64,000 bases of DNA from Methylobacterium sp. NMS14P (GTDB taxonomy: Bacteria; Pseudomonadota; Alphaproteobacteria; Rhizobiales; Beijerinckiaceae). Where the stretch lies: contig NZ_CP087106.1 in the NCBI RefSeq assembly GCF_028583545.1, forward strand, positions 3,828,501-3,892,500. The letters are read 5' to 3'. The position numbers and the translations under genes were made by a program. Each line of letters begins with the position of its first letter. Position 1 is the stretch's first letter. Below, piece by piece: positions 49,373-58,460 of this stretch. The notes under the pieces are model-generated. The model was not told where the DNA came from, searched no databases, and was given only the letters and a program-made list of their open reading frames with translations.

Positions 49373-50320
49373 TCACCCGAGCCGCGCCCGCGCCCCAGCC
49401 AGGATCGTCGACAGGCTCCGCGCGAGCGGGACGGCGGGGGCCCACCCGGTGGCGGTCGCGAAGGCCGCGGGGTCGCAGCCCTCGCTGCGCACGCCCGCCG
49501 GGCGGACCCGTCCGGGCGCGACGCGCAGGTCGAACCGCGCGTCGGTCAGGCCGCGCAGCGTCTCCAGGATCTCGGAGACCGGGGTGACGACACCCGATCC
49601 CACGTTGAAGATGCCGCCGTCCGGCAGGTCGTCGATCCGCGCGATCACGCGCAGGCACGCCGCGGTGAAGTCGGCCACGTCGAAGAAGTCGCGCCCCGCC
49701 GAGAGGTCGCCGACCTCCAGGCTCGGGGGCGCCAGTCCCCGCTCGATGCGGGCGATCTGACCCGCGAAGGACGCGACCACGAAGGTCTCGCTCTGCCCGG
49801 CTCCGATATAGTTCGAGGGCCGCAGCACGAGATGCTTGACCCGGGCATTCGCCAGCACGTCGCGGAGGATGTACTCGCAGGCGTTCTTGGTCCGGCCGGA
49901 GATCGTGTCGGGGCGCGGCGTGACGCTCTCGTCGGGCCGGGCGCACGTGCGGAACACCTCGCCGTAGACGACGGTCGAGCTGAGGAACACCAGGGCCGCG
50001 CGGGTCCGCGCCACCGCCTCGGCGAGGTTGAGGGTGCCGAGCAGTTCCGCCCGCCACGCGTAGGACGGCGTCTCGCTCGACTGGGCCACCGAGGCCAGGG
50101 CCGCGAGGTGGAACACGCAGGTCGGATCGAAGGCCGCGACCGTCTCGGCGAGGTCGCCCGCGTCGAACGGGTCCACGGCCTTCAGCGTCACGCCGTCGAG
50201 GGGCGGTGGCGGGCTCCGGTCGAGGCCGAGGATGCGACTGCCCGGCGGCAGGTCCCGCCGCAGCGCCTCGAGGAGGCGACGGCCGAGATAGTCTGCCGCT
50301 CCGGTGACGAGGACGCGCAT
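49373..50320 (-). CDS. NAD-dependent epimerase/dehydratase-like protein with altered catalytic motifs
   Basis: This 315-residue protein has the overall shape of the extended SDR family, nearest to GDP-4-keto-6-deoxymannose reductases ([22 protein letters not shown]). Two motifs are changed. The nucleotide loop reads TGAADYLG with Asp10 at the usual second Gly. The catalytic YxxxK reads ISGRTK, with Ser141 where Tyr is expected and Lys145 kept. It may be inactive, bind a different nucleotide, or use another base. The ATG at 50320 is used. Confidence 0.75.
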   Translation of the reverse strand: MRVLVTGAADYLGRRLLEALRRDLPPGSRILGLDRSPPPPLDGVTLKAVDPFDAGDLAETVAAFDPTCVFHLAALASVAQSSETPSYAWRAELLGTLNLAEAVARTRAALVFLSSTVVYGEVFRTCARPDESVTPRPDTISGRTKNACEYILRDVLANARVKHLVLRPSNYIGAGQSETFVVASFAGQIARIERGLAPPSLEVGDLSAGRDFFDVADFTAACLRVIARIDDLPDGGIFNVGSGVVTPVSEILETLRGLTDARFDLRVAPGRVRPAGVRSEGCDPAAFATATGWAPAVPLARSLSTILAGARARLG

Positions 50321-50617
50321 GTCCCTTGCCCTCAACCCTGCCTCGAACCCTGCGGTGCGCCCCGGCCCGGCGCGGACGCCGGAATCCGGGATCGTCGGCC
50401 GCGTCTATACCGGGCCCCGCCCCGACGCGAGTGGGCGGCGCGACCGATAGCCGGCGCGGCCGGCGGATCATCGGCGCGCTCCCGCCGTTGTGCACATCCG
50501 AACAAAGGCACGTGATCGGCGGGCTCCCGGGCGGCGGCGGCGCGCCGGCGCGCTATTGTTGCACCGCGGCCCCGGCCGCTCCGCTTCCGGACGGAGAGCG
50601 CCACGGTGATGGGCTGA

Positions 50618-51811
50618 GTGACGCGCCTCGACGATCTCGAACGGCCCGGCGCCGCGGAACCGCGGGCGCTCCCCCCACCGCCCGCGGAGGCACGTCCCGC
50701 GAAGCCCGTGCGCGACGCGCGGGTCGACGTCGTGCGCGGCCTCGCCCTGCTGACGATCTTCGTCGACCACATCCCGCGCAACGCGCCGGCCCTGCTGACG
50801 CTGCACAATTTCGGGTTCTCGGACGCCGCCGAGATCTTCGTGCTGCTGGCCGGCTACTCGTCGATGATCGCCTACGGCGGGCTGTTCCGGCGTGCCGGGA
50901 TCCGGACGGCGCTCACGCGCATCGCCAAGCGCTGCCTGCGCATCTACCTGTTCCAGGCCGGGCTGCTGCTCGCGACCCTGGTCATCGTCCGGATCTGGAT
51001 GGACCTCACCGGCCTGACGCCGCGATTCGGCGTCGCGCCCCTGCTGCAGATGGGCCTCCTTCCGGGCCTGCTGCGCGGCCTCGCGCTGAACGCGCTGCCG
51101 AACTACCTCGACATCCTGCCGCTCTACATCCTGCTGCTGGCGCTGTTCCCGCTGGTCTACGCCGGGATGCGGCGCGGGATCTGGGGCGTGCTGGGCCTGT
51201 CGGGCGCGCTCTGGCTCGCCGCCAACGTCGATCATCAGCTGAACCTTCCGAACGCCGCTGCGGTGGATGACGGGTGGTACTTCAATCCCTTCGCGTGGCA
51301 GTTCCTGTTCGTGATCGGGGCGGCGCTCGCGGTCACGGTCCGCGCCCATGACGGCACGCTGCCGCGGCGCGGATGGGCCGTGGCGGCAGCCGCCGCCTAC
51401 CTCGCCTTCGCCTTCCTGCAGGGCGGGTCCTGGGCGGATTGGGGGCTCCCCGACCTCCGGCCGCTGGCAATCGGCGCGCCCGACAAGAGCCACGTCGCGC
51501 CCCTGCGCCTGATCAACATGCTGGTGCTGGCCTACCTGCTGTTCAGCACGCCCGCCGTGGCCCGCGCGAGCCGGTGGCAGCGGCTGCGCCTCGTCGACGC
51601 CTGCGGCCGGCACTCGCTGGAGATCTTCGCCGCCGGATGCCTGGCGGCGCTCATCGGCCGCATCCTCTACCGGACCTTCGACCCCACTTGGCCGCTGCAG
51701 ATCGCGGTCAATGTCGGGGGGATCGCGGTCATGCTCGGCCTGGCCCACGTCCTGGACGCGCGCGTCCGCCGGGCAGCCGGGACCGGCCCCGACGCGCGCC
51801 GGCCCGGATAG
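50618..51811 (+). CDS. OpgC-family membrane protein
   Basis: This 397-residue protein has about ten membrane segments after a 35-residue proline-rich cytoplasmic start. It matches the OpgC family ([36 protein letters not shown]) of acyltransferase-3-like enzymes that succinylate osmoregulated periplasmic glucans. A C-terminal segment [19 protein letters not shown] fits. The GTG start is used because the nearest ATG runs into a stop after one codon. Confidence 0.85.
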   Translation: MTRLDDLERPGAAEPRALPPPPAEARPAKPVRDARVDVVRGLALLTIFVDHIPRNAPALLTLHNFGFSDAAEIFVLLAGYSSMIAYGGLFRRAGIRTALTRIAKRCLRIYLFQAGLLLATLVIVRIWMDLTGLTPRFGVAPLLQMGLLPGLLRGLALNALPNYLDILPLYILLLALFPLVYAGMRRGIWGVLGLSGALWLAANVDHQLNLPNAAAVDDGWYFNPFAWQFLFVIGAALAVTVRAHDGTLPRRGWAVAAAAAYLAFAFLQGGSWADWGLPDLRPLAIGAPDKSHVAPLRLINMLVLAYLLFSTPAVARASRWQRLRLVDACGRHSLEIFAAGCLAALIGRILYRTFDPTWPLQIAVNVGGIAVMLGLAHVLDARVRRAAGTGPDARRPG

Positions 51812-51827
51812 GCCGGGAGGAGCGACG

Positions 51828-52001
51828 ATGCCGCCGATGCGCCGCAAGGGCGATCTGCCGGAGAAGATCTGCGCCCAGTGCGGCCGCCCGTTCGCGTGGC
51901 GCAAGAAGTGGGAGCGCGTCTGGGACGAGGTCCGCTACTGCTCGGACCGGTGCCGGGCCGAGGCGAAGGCCGCGCGCGGGCGCGGCGCGGCGCCGGGCTA
52001 A
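51828..52001 (+). CDS. DUF2256 zinc-ribbon-like small protein
   Basis: This 57-residue basic protein has two CxxC-type Cys pairs (CAQCGRPF and CSDRC) around [14 protein letters not shown], the DUF2256 pattern. It probably binds zinc; its role is unknown. GGGAGGAG precedes the ATG. It lies 16 bases after the OpgC-like gene. Its stop overlaps the stop of the convergent MobA-like gene by 4 bases. Confidence 0.85.
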   Translation: MPPMRRKGDLPEKICAQCGRPFAWRKKWERVWDEVRYCSDRCRAEAKAARGRGAAPG

Positions 52002-52600
52002 CCGCGCAGCGCGGCCAGCGCGTCCGGCGTGTCGACGTCGAGGGCGGTCGCCGGATCGCCCGGGATCTCCAGCACGTCCGACCGCCCCTTCAGGAGCGGC
52101 CCGGCCCCGTGGTCGCCGGCGAGGCGGGCGATGTCCGGGCCGAGGCGGCGCAGGTTGAGCAGAACCGGGTTCCCGCGCCGGCCGGCCTGCACCGGCACCA
52201 CGGCCGCCGGCGGCTCCGCGGCGCCCGCGGAGGCCTTCGCGAAGGCCTCCGCCAGGCGATCGAGATGCGCGGCGGTGACGAGCGGCATGTCGCCCAGCAC
52301 GACGAGGGCGGCCGTGCAGGTGGCGGGCAGCGCCGCGAGACCGGCGCGCAGCGAGGTCGCGAGGCCGGAGCGGTAATCCGGATTGTCGACCCGGACGAGG
52401 TCGAGCCCCGCCAGCGCGGCGCGGACCGCCGCCGCGTGCGCGCCGAGCACGGCGACCACCGGGCGGGGACGGGCGCCGAGGGCGGCCTCCGCGGCGTGGC
52501 GCACCAGCGGCCGATCGCCGAGGGGCGCGAGCAGCTTCGGCGCGGCGCCGAACCGGCTGCCGAGGCCCGCGGCGAGCAGGACCGTGCCGACCTCAGGCAT
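51998..52600 (-). CDS. MobA/MocA-like molybdenum cofactor nucleotidyltransferase
   Basis: This 200-residue protein has the nucleotide-binding motif [20 protein letters not shown], the [15 protein letters not shown] segment and [10 protein letters not shown] of the NTP-transferase family. It resembles MocA, which attaches CMP to the cofactor for xanthine-dehydrogenase-class enzymes. The ATG overlaps the end of the molybdopterin-binding gene by 8 bases. Confidence 0.87.
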   Translation of the reverse strand: MPEVGTVLLAAGLGSRFGAAPKLLAPLGDRPLVRHAAEAALGARPRPVVAVLGAHAAAVRAALAGLDLVRVDNPDYRSGLATSLRAGLAALPATCTAALVVLGDMPLVTAAHLDRLAEAFAKASAGAAEPPAAVVPVQAGRRGNPVLLNLRRLGPDIARLAGDHGAGPLLKGRSDVLEIPGDPATALDVDTPDALAALRG

Positions 52601-53645
52601 GCCGGCCCTCCGCCGCCGGACCCGGCTCGTCCTCCGCGGTCGCGCCGCCGGCGCGGGGCTGCGGGCGCGAGACGATCTCCATCAGCAGGCCGCCGACGCC
52701 GAGGGCGACGATGTCGGCCCGGGTCACGGTCAGGTCCGCCAGCAGGCGGTGGAGGATCCAGTCGAAGCCGTTCTCCTTCGGCGAGCGGGCGCAGCCCGGC
52801 GCGCCGATCACCGGCACCCCGCCGCGGGCGCCGACGAGGAGCAGGTTGCCGGGGTCGACCGGCATGCCGAGATGGTCGACCCGGCCGCCCGCCGCCTCGA
52901 TGCCGGCCGGGATGACGTCGCGCCGGTCGGCGATCGCCGAGGCGCCGAACACCACGACGAGGTCGGCCCCGGCGCGATCGATCACCTCCGCCAGGGACGC
53001 CGCCACGGACGCGCCGGTGTGGGGCACCCGGGTCTCGGCGACGATCGCGGCGCCGGCGGGCGCGAGGCGGTCGGCCAGGGCCCGGAGCGTCTTGTCGATC
53101 GTGGTCTCCTTGAGGCTCGGCAGGCGCGTCGAGATCACGGCCACCCGGCGGCGGCGGTACGGCGCCACCGCGAGGACGTCGCCCTCCGCGGCCGCGCAGG
53201 CCCGGGCCAGCACGGCGCCCGGCACCGCGTAGGGGATGATCTTCACCGTGGCGACCATCTCGCCCTCGACCACGGGCCGGAAGCGCGGCAGCGTCGCCAC
53301 CGTCACCGCCTCGTCGACGGCGTTGACCGCGTCGATCCGGGCCGGATCGAGGGTGAGCACCCCCGCCGCCTCGGCGAACAGGTTGCTGCGGCCGGTGAAG
53401 GGCGCCTCGACGCGCAGGTTCCGCCCGCGCAGGCGCGCGGCCAGCCGCGCCGCGGCGGCATCCTCGCCGACGTCGCCGGGCTCGAGCGTGGCCGCCACGA
53501 TCTCCGACAGGCCGGCCCGCGCCAGACCGGCGGCGGCCTCCTCGGCGATGACGGCGCCCTTGCGCAGGGTGATGTCGGCCCGCCGCACCGTGTGCGCGCT
53601 GATCAGCCCGGCCGCTTCCGCGACCGGGACCGTCCCGAACCTCAC
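52593..53645 (-). CDS. molybdopterin-binding protein (MoaB/MoeA-like domain)
   Basis: This 350-residue protein has a C-terminal MoCF-biosynthesis-like domain with GADLVVVFGASAIADRRDVIP, the GMPVDPGNLLLVGARGGVPV loop and GAPGCARSPKENGF. The N-terminal 150 residues look like a MoeA-related barrel. In many alphaproteobacteria this domain is fused to the MobA-like transferase; here the two are separate, overlapping genes. The GTG start overlaps the stop of the preceding gene by 4 bases. Confidence 0.82.
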   Translation of the reverse strand: MRFGTVPVAEAAGLISAHTVRRADITLRKGAVIAEEAAAGLARAGLSEIVAATLEPGDVGEDAAAARLAARLRGRNLRVEAPFTGRSNLFAEAAGVLTLDPARIDAVNAVDEAVTVATLPRFRPVVEGEMVATVKIIPYAVPGAVLARACAAAEGDVLAVAPYRRRRVAVISTRLPSLKETTIDKTLRALADRLAPAGAAIVAETRVPHTGASVAASLAEVIDRAGADLVVVFGASAIADRRDVIPAGIEAAGGRVDHLGMPVDPGNLLLVGARGGVPVIGAPGCARSPKENGFDWILHRLLADLTVTRADIVALGVGGLLMEIVSRPQPRAGGATAEDEPGPAAEGRHA

Positions 53646-54343
53646 GCGACCTCCGGACGGGGCACGCGGCGCAAGGTGGCGACGATCTCGGCGAGCACCG
53701 CGAGGGCGATCTCGGCGGGGCTCACGGCGCCGATGGGGAGGCCGATCGGCGCGTGGATCCGGCCGATCTGCGCGGGCGTGAAGCCGGCCTCGGTGAGCCG
53801 CGCGACGCGCGCCGCGTGGGTCTTCCGCGAGCCGAGGGCGCCCACGTAGAAGCACTCGGCTGCCAGCGCCGCCTTCAGCGCGGGATCGTCGATCTTGGGA
53901 TCGTGGGTCAGGGCCGCGAGGGCGCAGTAGCGGTCGAGCACCGGCACGGCGGTCCCCAGGGCGGCGTCCGGCCACTCGGCGACCAGCGCGGTGCCGGGGA
54001 AGCGCTCGGGGGTCGCGAAGGCGGTGCGCGGGTCGATCACCGTGAGCGCGAGGTCCAGCCCCGCCGCCATCGGCGCCATGGCCTGCGAGATGTGGACGGC
54101 ACCGACCACCACGAGCCGCACCGGCGGCACCTGCACGGTGAGGAACAGGGTCCGCCCACCCGCCTCCACGAGGCCGCTCTTGCCGGAGGCGAGGTGCTTC
54201 GCCAGCACCTCGGCCAGGGGATCGGCGGCGATCGCGTCCTCGCGGACGAGGCGCTGCGCGCCGTCGGCGATGTCGGTGATGAGGATCGCGGCGCGGCGCG
54301 CGGCCCGCGCGTCGTTGAGCGCCGCCAGGACGTCGCCGCGCAT
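53642..54343 (-). CDS. XdhC C-terminal (Rossmann) half
   Basis: This 233-residue protein corresponds to the C-terminal Rossmann domain of XdhC-type maturation proteins (RLVVVGAVHISQAMAPMAAG, FYVGALGSRKTHAARVARL, IGLPIGAVSPAEIALAVLAE). XdhC proteins insert the sulfurated molybdenum cofactor into xanthine dehydrogenase-class enzymes. The ATG shares one base with the preceding stop (TGATG). Confidence 0.88.
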   Translation of the reverse strand: MRGDVLAALNDARAARRAAILITDIADGAQRLVREDAIAADPLAEVLAKHLASGKSGLVEAGGRTLFLTVQVPPVRLVVVGAVHISQAMAPMAAGLDLALTVIDPRTAFATPERFPGTALVAEWPDAALGTAVPVLDRYCALAALTHDPKIDDPALKAALAAECFYVGALGSRKTHAARVARLTEAGFTPAQIGRIHAPIGLPIGAVSPAEIALAVLAEIVATLRRVPRPEVA

Positions 54344-54666
54344 CAGTCGACCCGCTCGACGAAGACCCGGATCCGGCCGCCGCAGGACAGCCCGGCGCGC
54401 CACGCGGTCTCGTCCGCGACGCCGAACTCGAGGACGCGCGGCGCGCCGGCCTCGATCACCTCGATCGCCTCGGTGATCACCGCGCCCTCGACGCAGCCGC
54501 CGGAGACGGAGCCCAGGAAGTTGCCGTCGCCGTCGACCACGAGGTGGCTGCCCACCGGTCGCGGGGCCGAGCCCCAGGTCTCGATGACGGTGGCGAGCGC
54601 CACGGCGCGGCCGTCGCGCCGCCAGGACTGGGCGGCGGAGAGGATGTCTGTGTCGGTGCTGAGCAT
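54343..54666 (-). CDS. XdhC/CoxI N-terminal half
   Basis: This 107-residue protein carries the N-terminal domain of XdhC/CoxI proteins (ATVIETWGSAPRPVGSHLVV, LGSVSGGCVEGAVI, GLSCGGRIRVFVE). In the classic XdhC this is joined to the C-terminal domain; here it is a separate gene, as in some CoxI/CoxF loci. It is the first gene of the four-gene maturation run. No molybdoenzyme structural genes are in the window. Confidence 0.88.
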   Translation of the reverse strand: MLSTDTDILSAAQSWRRDGRAVALATVIETWGSAPRPVGSHLVVDGDGNFLGSVSGGCVEGAVITEAIEVIEAGAPRVLEFGVADETAWRAGLSCGGRIRVFVERVD

Positions 54667-54744
54667 GGCCTCGTGAACTTTCGGCCGGCGGGCGCCCCCC
54701 GCCCCTCTCAGGTATGGCCCGCGTGCCGCCGTGCAAGTCGCCCG

Positions 54745-54786
54745 GGCCCACCGAGGCACAGGCCCACCGAGGCACAGACCACCGAG
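54745..54786. repeat. 16-base tandem repeat
   Basis: GGCCCACCGAGGCACA occurs twice without gap (54745-54760 and 54761-54776), followed by a partial unit ACCACCGAG. It is in the gap between the xdhC N-half gene (minus) and the kinase gene (plus). This is a likely slippage array; a regulator-binding role is possible but unsupported. Confidence 0.6.
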
Positions 54787-54934
54787 AATTGCACGGCGCC
54801 TTGGCCGATCCCGGCGCGGATGCGATAACGCGCCGGCATTCCGCGCCCGCTCGAGCCATGTCCGCCGCCGCTGAACGGACCATCCGTCGACCGACCGACC
54901 ACCGCGCCCGCGGGCCGGACGGGCGCGCGATGTC

Positions 54935-56329
54935 ATGAATGCCCCGGATCCCGCCCTCGCCCGGGCGCTCCGGAAGGACCCGCCCCGATCGGGCCCGCGT
55001 CGCCTGTGGAAGCGCGTCAGCCGGGCGATCGGCGACGTCCTGCCGAAGGGCCTCTACGCCCGCTCGCTGATCATCATCATCGCGCCAGTGGTCCTGCTCC
55101 AGTCGGTGATCGCCTACACGTTCATGGAGCGGCACTGGCAACTCGTGACCAAGCGCCTGTCGGCGGCGGTCACGGCGGATGTCGCCGCGCTGATCGACAT
55201 CTACGAGAGCTACCCGCAGGACAGGGATTCCGAGACCCTCTCGCGCATCGCCGGGGAGCGGCTGAACCTCGACCTCGACATCCTCAAGGGCGCCAAGCTG
55301 CCGCCCCCGGGCCCGCGGCCGTTCTTCTCGATCCTCGACGAGGCCCTGTCCGACGAGATCAAGCGCCAGATCCGCCGGCCGTTCTGGATCGACACGGTCG
55401 GCCGCTCGAACCTGATCGAGATCCGCGTGGCGATTCCCGACGGGGTGATGCGCATCACCGCCCGGCGCAGCCAGGCCTACGCGTCGAACTCGCACATCTT
55501 CCTCGTGTGGATGATCGGCTCGTCGCTGGTGCTGCTCGGCGTCGCGATCCTGTTCCTGCGCAACCAGATCAAGCCGATCCTGCGGCTCGCCGCCGTGGCG
55601 GAGGGCTTCGGCAAGGGGCGGGAGATCGAGTTCCGGCCCCGCGGCGCCCGCGAGGTCCGTCAGGCCGGTCACGCCTTCATCGAGATGAAGCGGCGCATCG
55701 AGCGGGCGATGGAGCAGCGCACCACGATGCTGAACGGCGTCAGCCACGACCTGCGCACCATCCTCACCCGCTTCCGCCTGTCCCTGGCGCTGATCGAGCA
55801 GACCGAGGAGATCGAGGATCTCAGCCGCGACGTGGACGAGATGAGCCGGATGCTGGAGGGCTACCTCGCCTTCGCGCGGGGGGATTCGGCCGAGCCCGCG
55901 ACGCCCACCGACATGCGCGCCCTGCTGGAGGACCTGCGGACCGACGTCGAGCGCCTCGGCGCCCACGTCTCCGCGGTCGATCTCGCCGGGGCGCCGGAGG
56001 TCACGGTCCGGCCGGGCGCCTTCCGGCGCTGCCTGTTCAATCTCGCCGCCAACGCCGTCCGCTACGGCGAGACGGTGGCGATCTCGGGCCGGCTCGAGGC
56101 CCGGACCTTCCTCGTCTCGATCGACGATGACGGGCCCGGCATCCCGGCGGAGAGCCGCGAGGACGTGTTCAAGCCGTTCGTGCGGCTCGACGACGCCCGC
56201 CAGGATGCCGGCGGCTCCGGGCTGGGCCTGTCGATCGCCCGGGACATCGCCCGGGCGCATGGCGGCGACATAACCCTGCACGACAGCCCGCTCGGCGGCC
56301 TGCGGGCCACCGTGCGGGTTCCGGCCTGA
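54935..56329 (+). CDS. EnvZ-like sensor histidine kinase, no adjacent regulator
   Basis: This 464-residue membrane kinase has membrane segments near 42-64 and 187-207, with a periplasmic domain of about 120 residues between. The HAMP linker contains NQIKPILRLAAVAEGFG. The H box reads VSHDLRTILTRFRLSL (His271); position 276 is Ile where EnvZ-type kinases usually have Pro. The ATP-binding part has NLAANAVRYG, DDDGPGIP and GSGLGLSIARD. No response regulator gene is adjacent, so its partner is elsewhere. Confidence 0.9.
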   Translation: MNAPDPALARALRKDPPRSGPRRLWKRVSRAIGDVLPKGLYARSLIIIIAPVVLLQSVIAYTFMERHWQLVTKRLSAAVTADVAALIDIYESYPQDRDSETLSRIAGERLNLDLDILKGAKLPPPGPRPFFSILDEALSDEIKRQIRRPFWIDTVGRSNLIEIRVAIPDGVMRITARRSQAYASNSHIFLVWMIGSSLVLLGVAILFLRNQIKPILRLAAVAEGFGKGREIEFRPRGAREVRQAGHAFIEMKRRIERAMEQRTTMLNGVSHDLRTILTRFRLSLALIEQTEEIEDLSRDVDEMSRMLEGYLAFARGDSAEPATPTDMRALLEDLRTDVERLGAHVSAVDLAGAPEVTVRPGAFRRCLFNLAANAVRYGETVAISGRLEARTFLVSIDDDGPGIPAESREDVFKPFVRLDDARQDAGGSGLGLSIARDIARAHGGDITLHDSPLGGLRATVRVPA

Positions 56330-56363
56330 GCCGGATCATCGGGGCCGGATCACGCCGGTCGGG

Positions 56364-56669
56364 TCAGGTATCGGCGGGCCGGCGCAGGCGCAGGAACTCG
56401 GCCTGCACGTTCCGGAGCAGGTGATCGATGCTCGCCTCGTCGAGGGCCGCGCCCGCCAGCCGCGTGCGCAGGCCGGCCTCGCCGTTCCACGCGTAGCCGG
56501 CCTCGTACGGCAGGTGGCGCCGCAGGAGCGGGCTCACGACCGCCTCGCGCCGGTAGGCGGGATGTCGCAGCAGCCGCCCGATATGGAGCGCCAGCGTCTC
56601 GACGCTGGAGGATCTGGAGCCCGAACTCCCCGCTCCTTTGCCTTTCGAATCGACCGATGCCCAACGCAT
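56364..56669 (-). CDS. small hypothetical protein
   Basis: This 101-residue protein has GGGAGGGCGG before the ATG at 56669, better than an ATG at 56723. The first 25 residues are Ser/Gly-rich. The rest is helical with LALHIGRLLRHPAYRREAVV, WNGEAGLRTRLAGAAL and LRNVQAEFLRLRRP. It appears to be a cytosolic helical protein of unknown function. It is convergent with the kinase gene. Confidence 0.55.
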   Translation of the reverse strand: MRWASVDSKGKGAGSSGSRSSSVETLALHIGRLLRHPAYRREAVVSPLLRRHLPYEAGYAWNGEAGLRTRLAGAALDEASIDHLLRNVQAEFLRLRRPADT

Positions 56670-56847
56670 GCGTGTCCGCCCTCCCGAAGACGCCACTGTT
56701 GCGCGAAATGATTGCGCATCCATGAGCGTTCGGGCGAGCCGGCGAAAAACTGCCGATCCCGGGGTCCCAACCTTCGCGGCACGGTGATATGCAGGGGCGC
56801 TTTCCCAGGGCCGCGGTCAGCCGCGCGCCGGATCCCGAGTGCCGAAT

Positions 56848-57039
56848 ATGAACCCGCTCGTCCCGCTCTTCATCCTCATCTCGCTGCCGCTCGCGGCCAT
56901 CGGCCTCGTGCTCTACACCGATGAGGGCATCAATCCGGACCTGTTCTACGCCTCCGTGAAGACCTTCGTCATCCTGGGCGCGATCGCCGCGGCGATGTCG
57001 TTCGGCGCGATGAAGCTCTCCGAGCGGTCCAAGCACTGA
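56848..57039 (+). CDS. two-span small membrane protein
   Basis: This 63-residue protein has two hydrophobic helices (about 4-21 and 37-54) separated by an acidic loop (YTDEGINPDLF) and a basic C-terminus. The ATG at 56848 follows a weak ribosome site; a GTG at 56839 is possible. The class I aminotransferase gene starts 24 bases downstream. No function is recognised. Confidence 0.6.
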   Translation: MNPLVPLFILISLPLAAIGLVLYTDEGINPDLFYASVKTFVILGAIAAAMSFGAMKLSERSKH

Positions 57040-57062
57040 GGTCCCACCGCCCGGAGGGCGCG

Positions 57063-58244
57063 ATGCTGCACGTGGTCCCGGCCTTCTCGCGCATCGGCGA
57101 GGAGAACGCCTTCGCGGTTCTGGCGCGGGCCCAGGCCCTCGCCGCGCAGGGGCGGGACGTGATCAACCTCGGCATCGGCCAGCCGGACATGCCGACGCCC
57201 GCCCACGTGGTCGAGGCCGGCATCAAGGCGCTGCGCGACGGCCACCACGGCTACACGCCGGCGGTCGGCATCCCGCAGCTCCGCGAGTCGGTGTCCCGCG
57301 ACATCCACCGCCGCCACGGCGTCGAGGTCTCGCCGGATTCCGTGATGATCGTGCCGGGCGGCAAGGTCACCATGTTCATGGCGATCCTGATGTTCGGCGC
57401 GCCCGGGACCGAGATCCTGTATCCGGACCCCGGCTTCCCGATCTACCGCTCCATGATCGAGTTCACCGGCGCGACGCCGGTCCCGGTGCCGATCCGCGAG
57501 GAGAACGGCTTCGCCTTCTCGGCGGCCGAGACGCTGGCGCTGATCACGCCGAAGACGCGGCTGCTGATCGTCAACTCGCCCGCCAACCCCACCGGCGGCG
57601 TGACGCCGAAGACCGAGATCGACGCCCTGGTGAAGGGCCTCGCCGAGCACCCCGACGTCGCGGTGCTGTCGGACGAGATCTACGGCACCATGACGTACGA
57701 CGGCGAGGCCCACCACTCGCTGCTGACCTATCCCGAGATCCGCGACCGGCTGGTCTACCTCGACGGCGCGTCCAAGACCTACGCGATGACCGGCTGGCGG
57801 CTCGGCTGGTCGGTCTGGCCGAAGCCGCTCTACGACGCGGCGCGCAAGCTCGCGGTCAACGCGCATTCCTGCGTCAACGCGGCGACCCAGTGGGCCGGCA
57901 TCGCGGCGCTCGACGGCCCGCAGGATTGCGTGGCCGCGATGGTCGCCGAGTTCGACCGGCGCCGCGCGATCGTGGTCGACGGGCTGAACGCCCTGCCGGA
58001 CGTCTCCTGCATCGCGCCCAAGGGCGCGTTCTACGCCTTCCCGAACATCGCCCGGACCGGCTGGAAGGCGAAGGCCCTGGCCTCGACCCTCCTGGAGGAA
58101 GCGGGCGTGGCGGTGATCGGCGGTCCGGATTTCGGCGTCCACGGCGAGGGCTACCTCCGCCTGTCCTACGCCAACTCGGCCGAGAACATCCGGCGGGCGC
58201 TGGAGCGGATGGGCGCGTTCCTCGGCGAGCGGAAGCCGGGCTGA
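57063..58244 (+). CDS. class I/II PLP-dependent aminotransferase
   Basis: This 393-residue protein has the fold-type I layout. The substrate segment is INLGIGQPDMPTPAHVVEAG, the cofactor-binding Asp region is NSPANPTGGV followed by VLSDEIYGTM, and the Schiff-base Lys is in YLDGASKTYAMTGWRLGW. The C-terminal Arg in GYLRLSYANS binds the carboxylate. The substrate is probably an amino acid such as aspartate or an aromatic one, but this is not decidable from the sequence. Copy D of the repeat follows. Confidence 0.9.
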   Translation: MLHVVPAFSRIGEENAFAVLARAQALAAQGRDVINLGIGQPDMPTPAHVVEAGIKALRDGHHGYTPAVGIPQLRESVSRDIHRRHGVEVSPDSVMIVPGGKVTMFMAILMFGAPGTEILYPDPGFPIYRSMIEFTGATPVPVPIREENGFAFSAAETLALITPKTRLLIVNSPANPTGGVTPKTEIDALVKGLAEHPDVAVLSDEIYGTMTYDGEAHHSLLTYPEIRDRLVYLDGASKTYAMTGWRLGWSVWPKPLYDAARKLAVNAHSCVNAATQWAGIAALDGPQDCVAAMVAEFDRRRAIVVDGLNALPDVSCIAPKGAFYAFPNIARTGWKAKALASTLLEEAGVAVIGGPDFGVHGEGYLRLSYANSAENIRRALERMGAFLGERKPG

Positions 58245-58319
58245 GACGGCGCCCGGTCGCCGACCTCGGCAGGGACGCCATCATCCGCGCCGGTCGGCGG
58301 TATCGCCGCCGCCGTCCTC

Positions 58320-58398
58320 GCGAGCGCAGCGAAGCGATCCAGTTGGCGCGACGAGACCGCCGAGGCCGGGCTGACCTGGGTCACTTCGCTGCGCTCGT
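58320..58398. repeat. interspersed palindromic repeat, copy D
   Basis: The arms are 58320-58344 and 58374-58398, with the same consensus and more substitutions in the inner part. It lies between the convergent aminotransferase and hydrolase genes. Confidence 0.85.
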
Positions 58399-58460
58399 GA
58401 TGACGGTGGCGGGTGTGGCGACCGAGACGTCAGGACGGACACCGGTTTGACCGCCACGCT

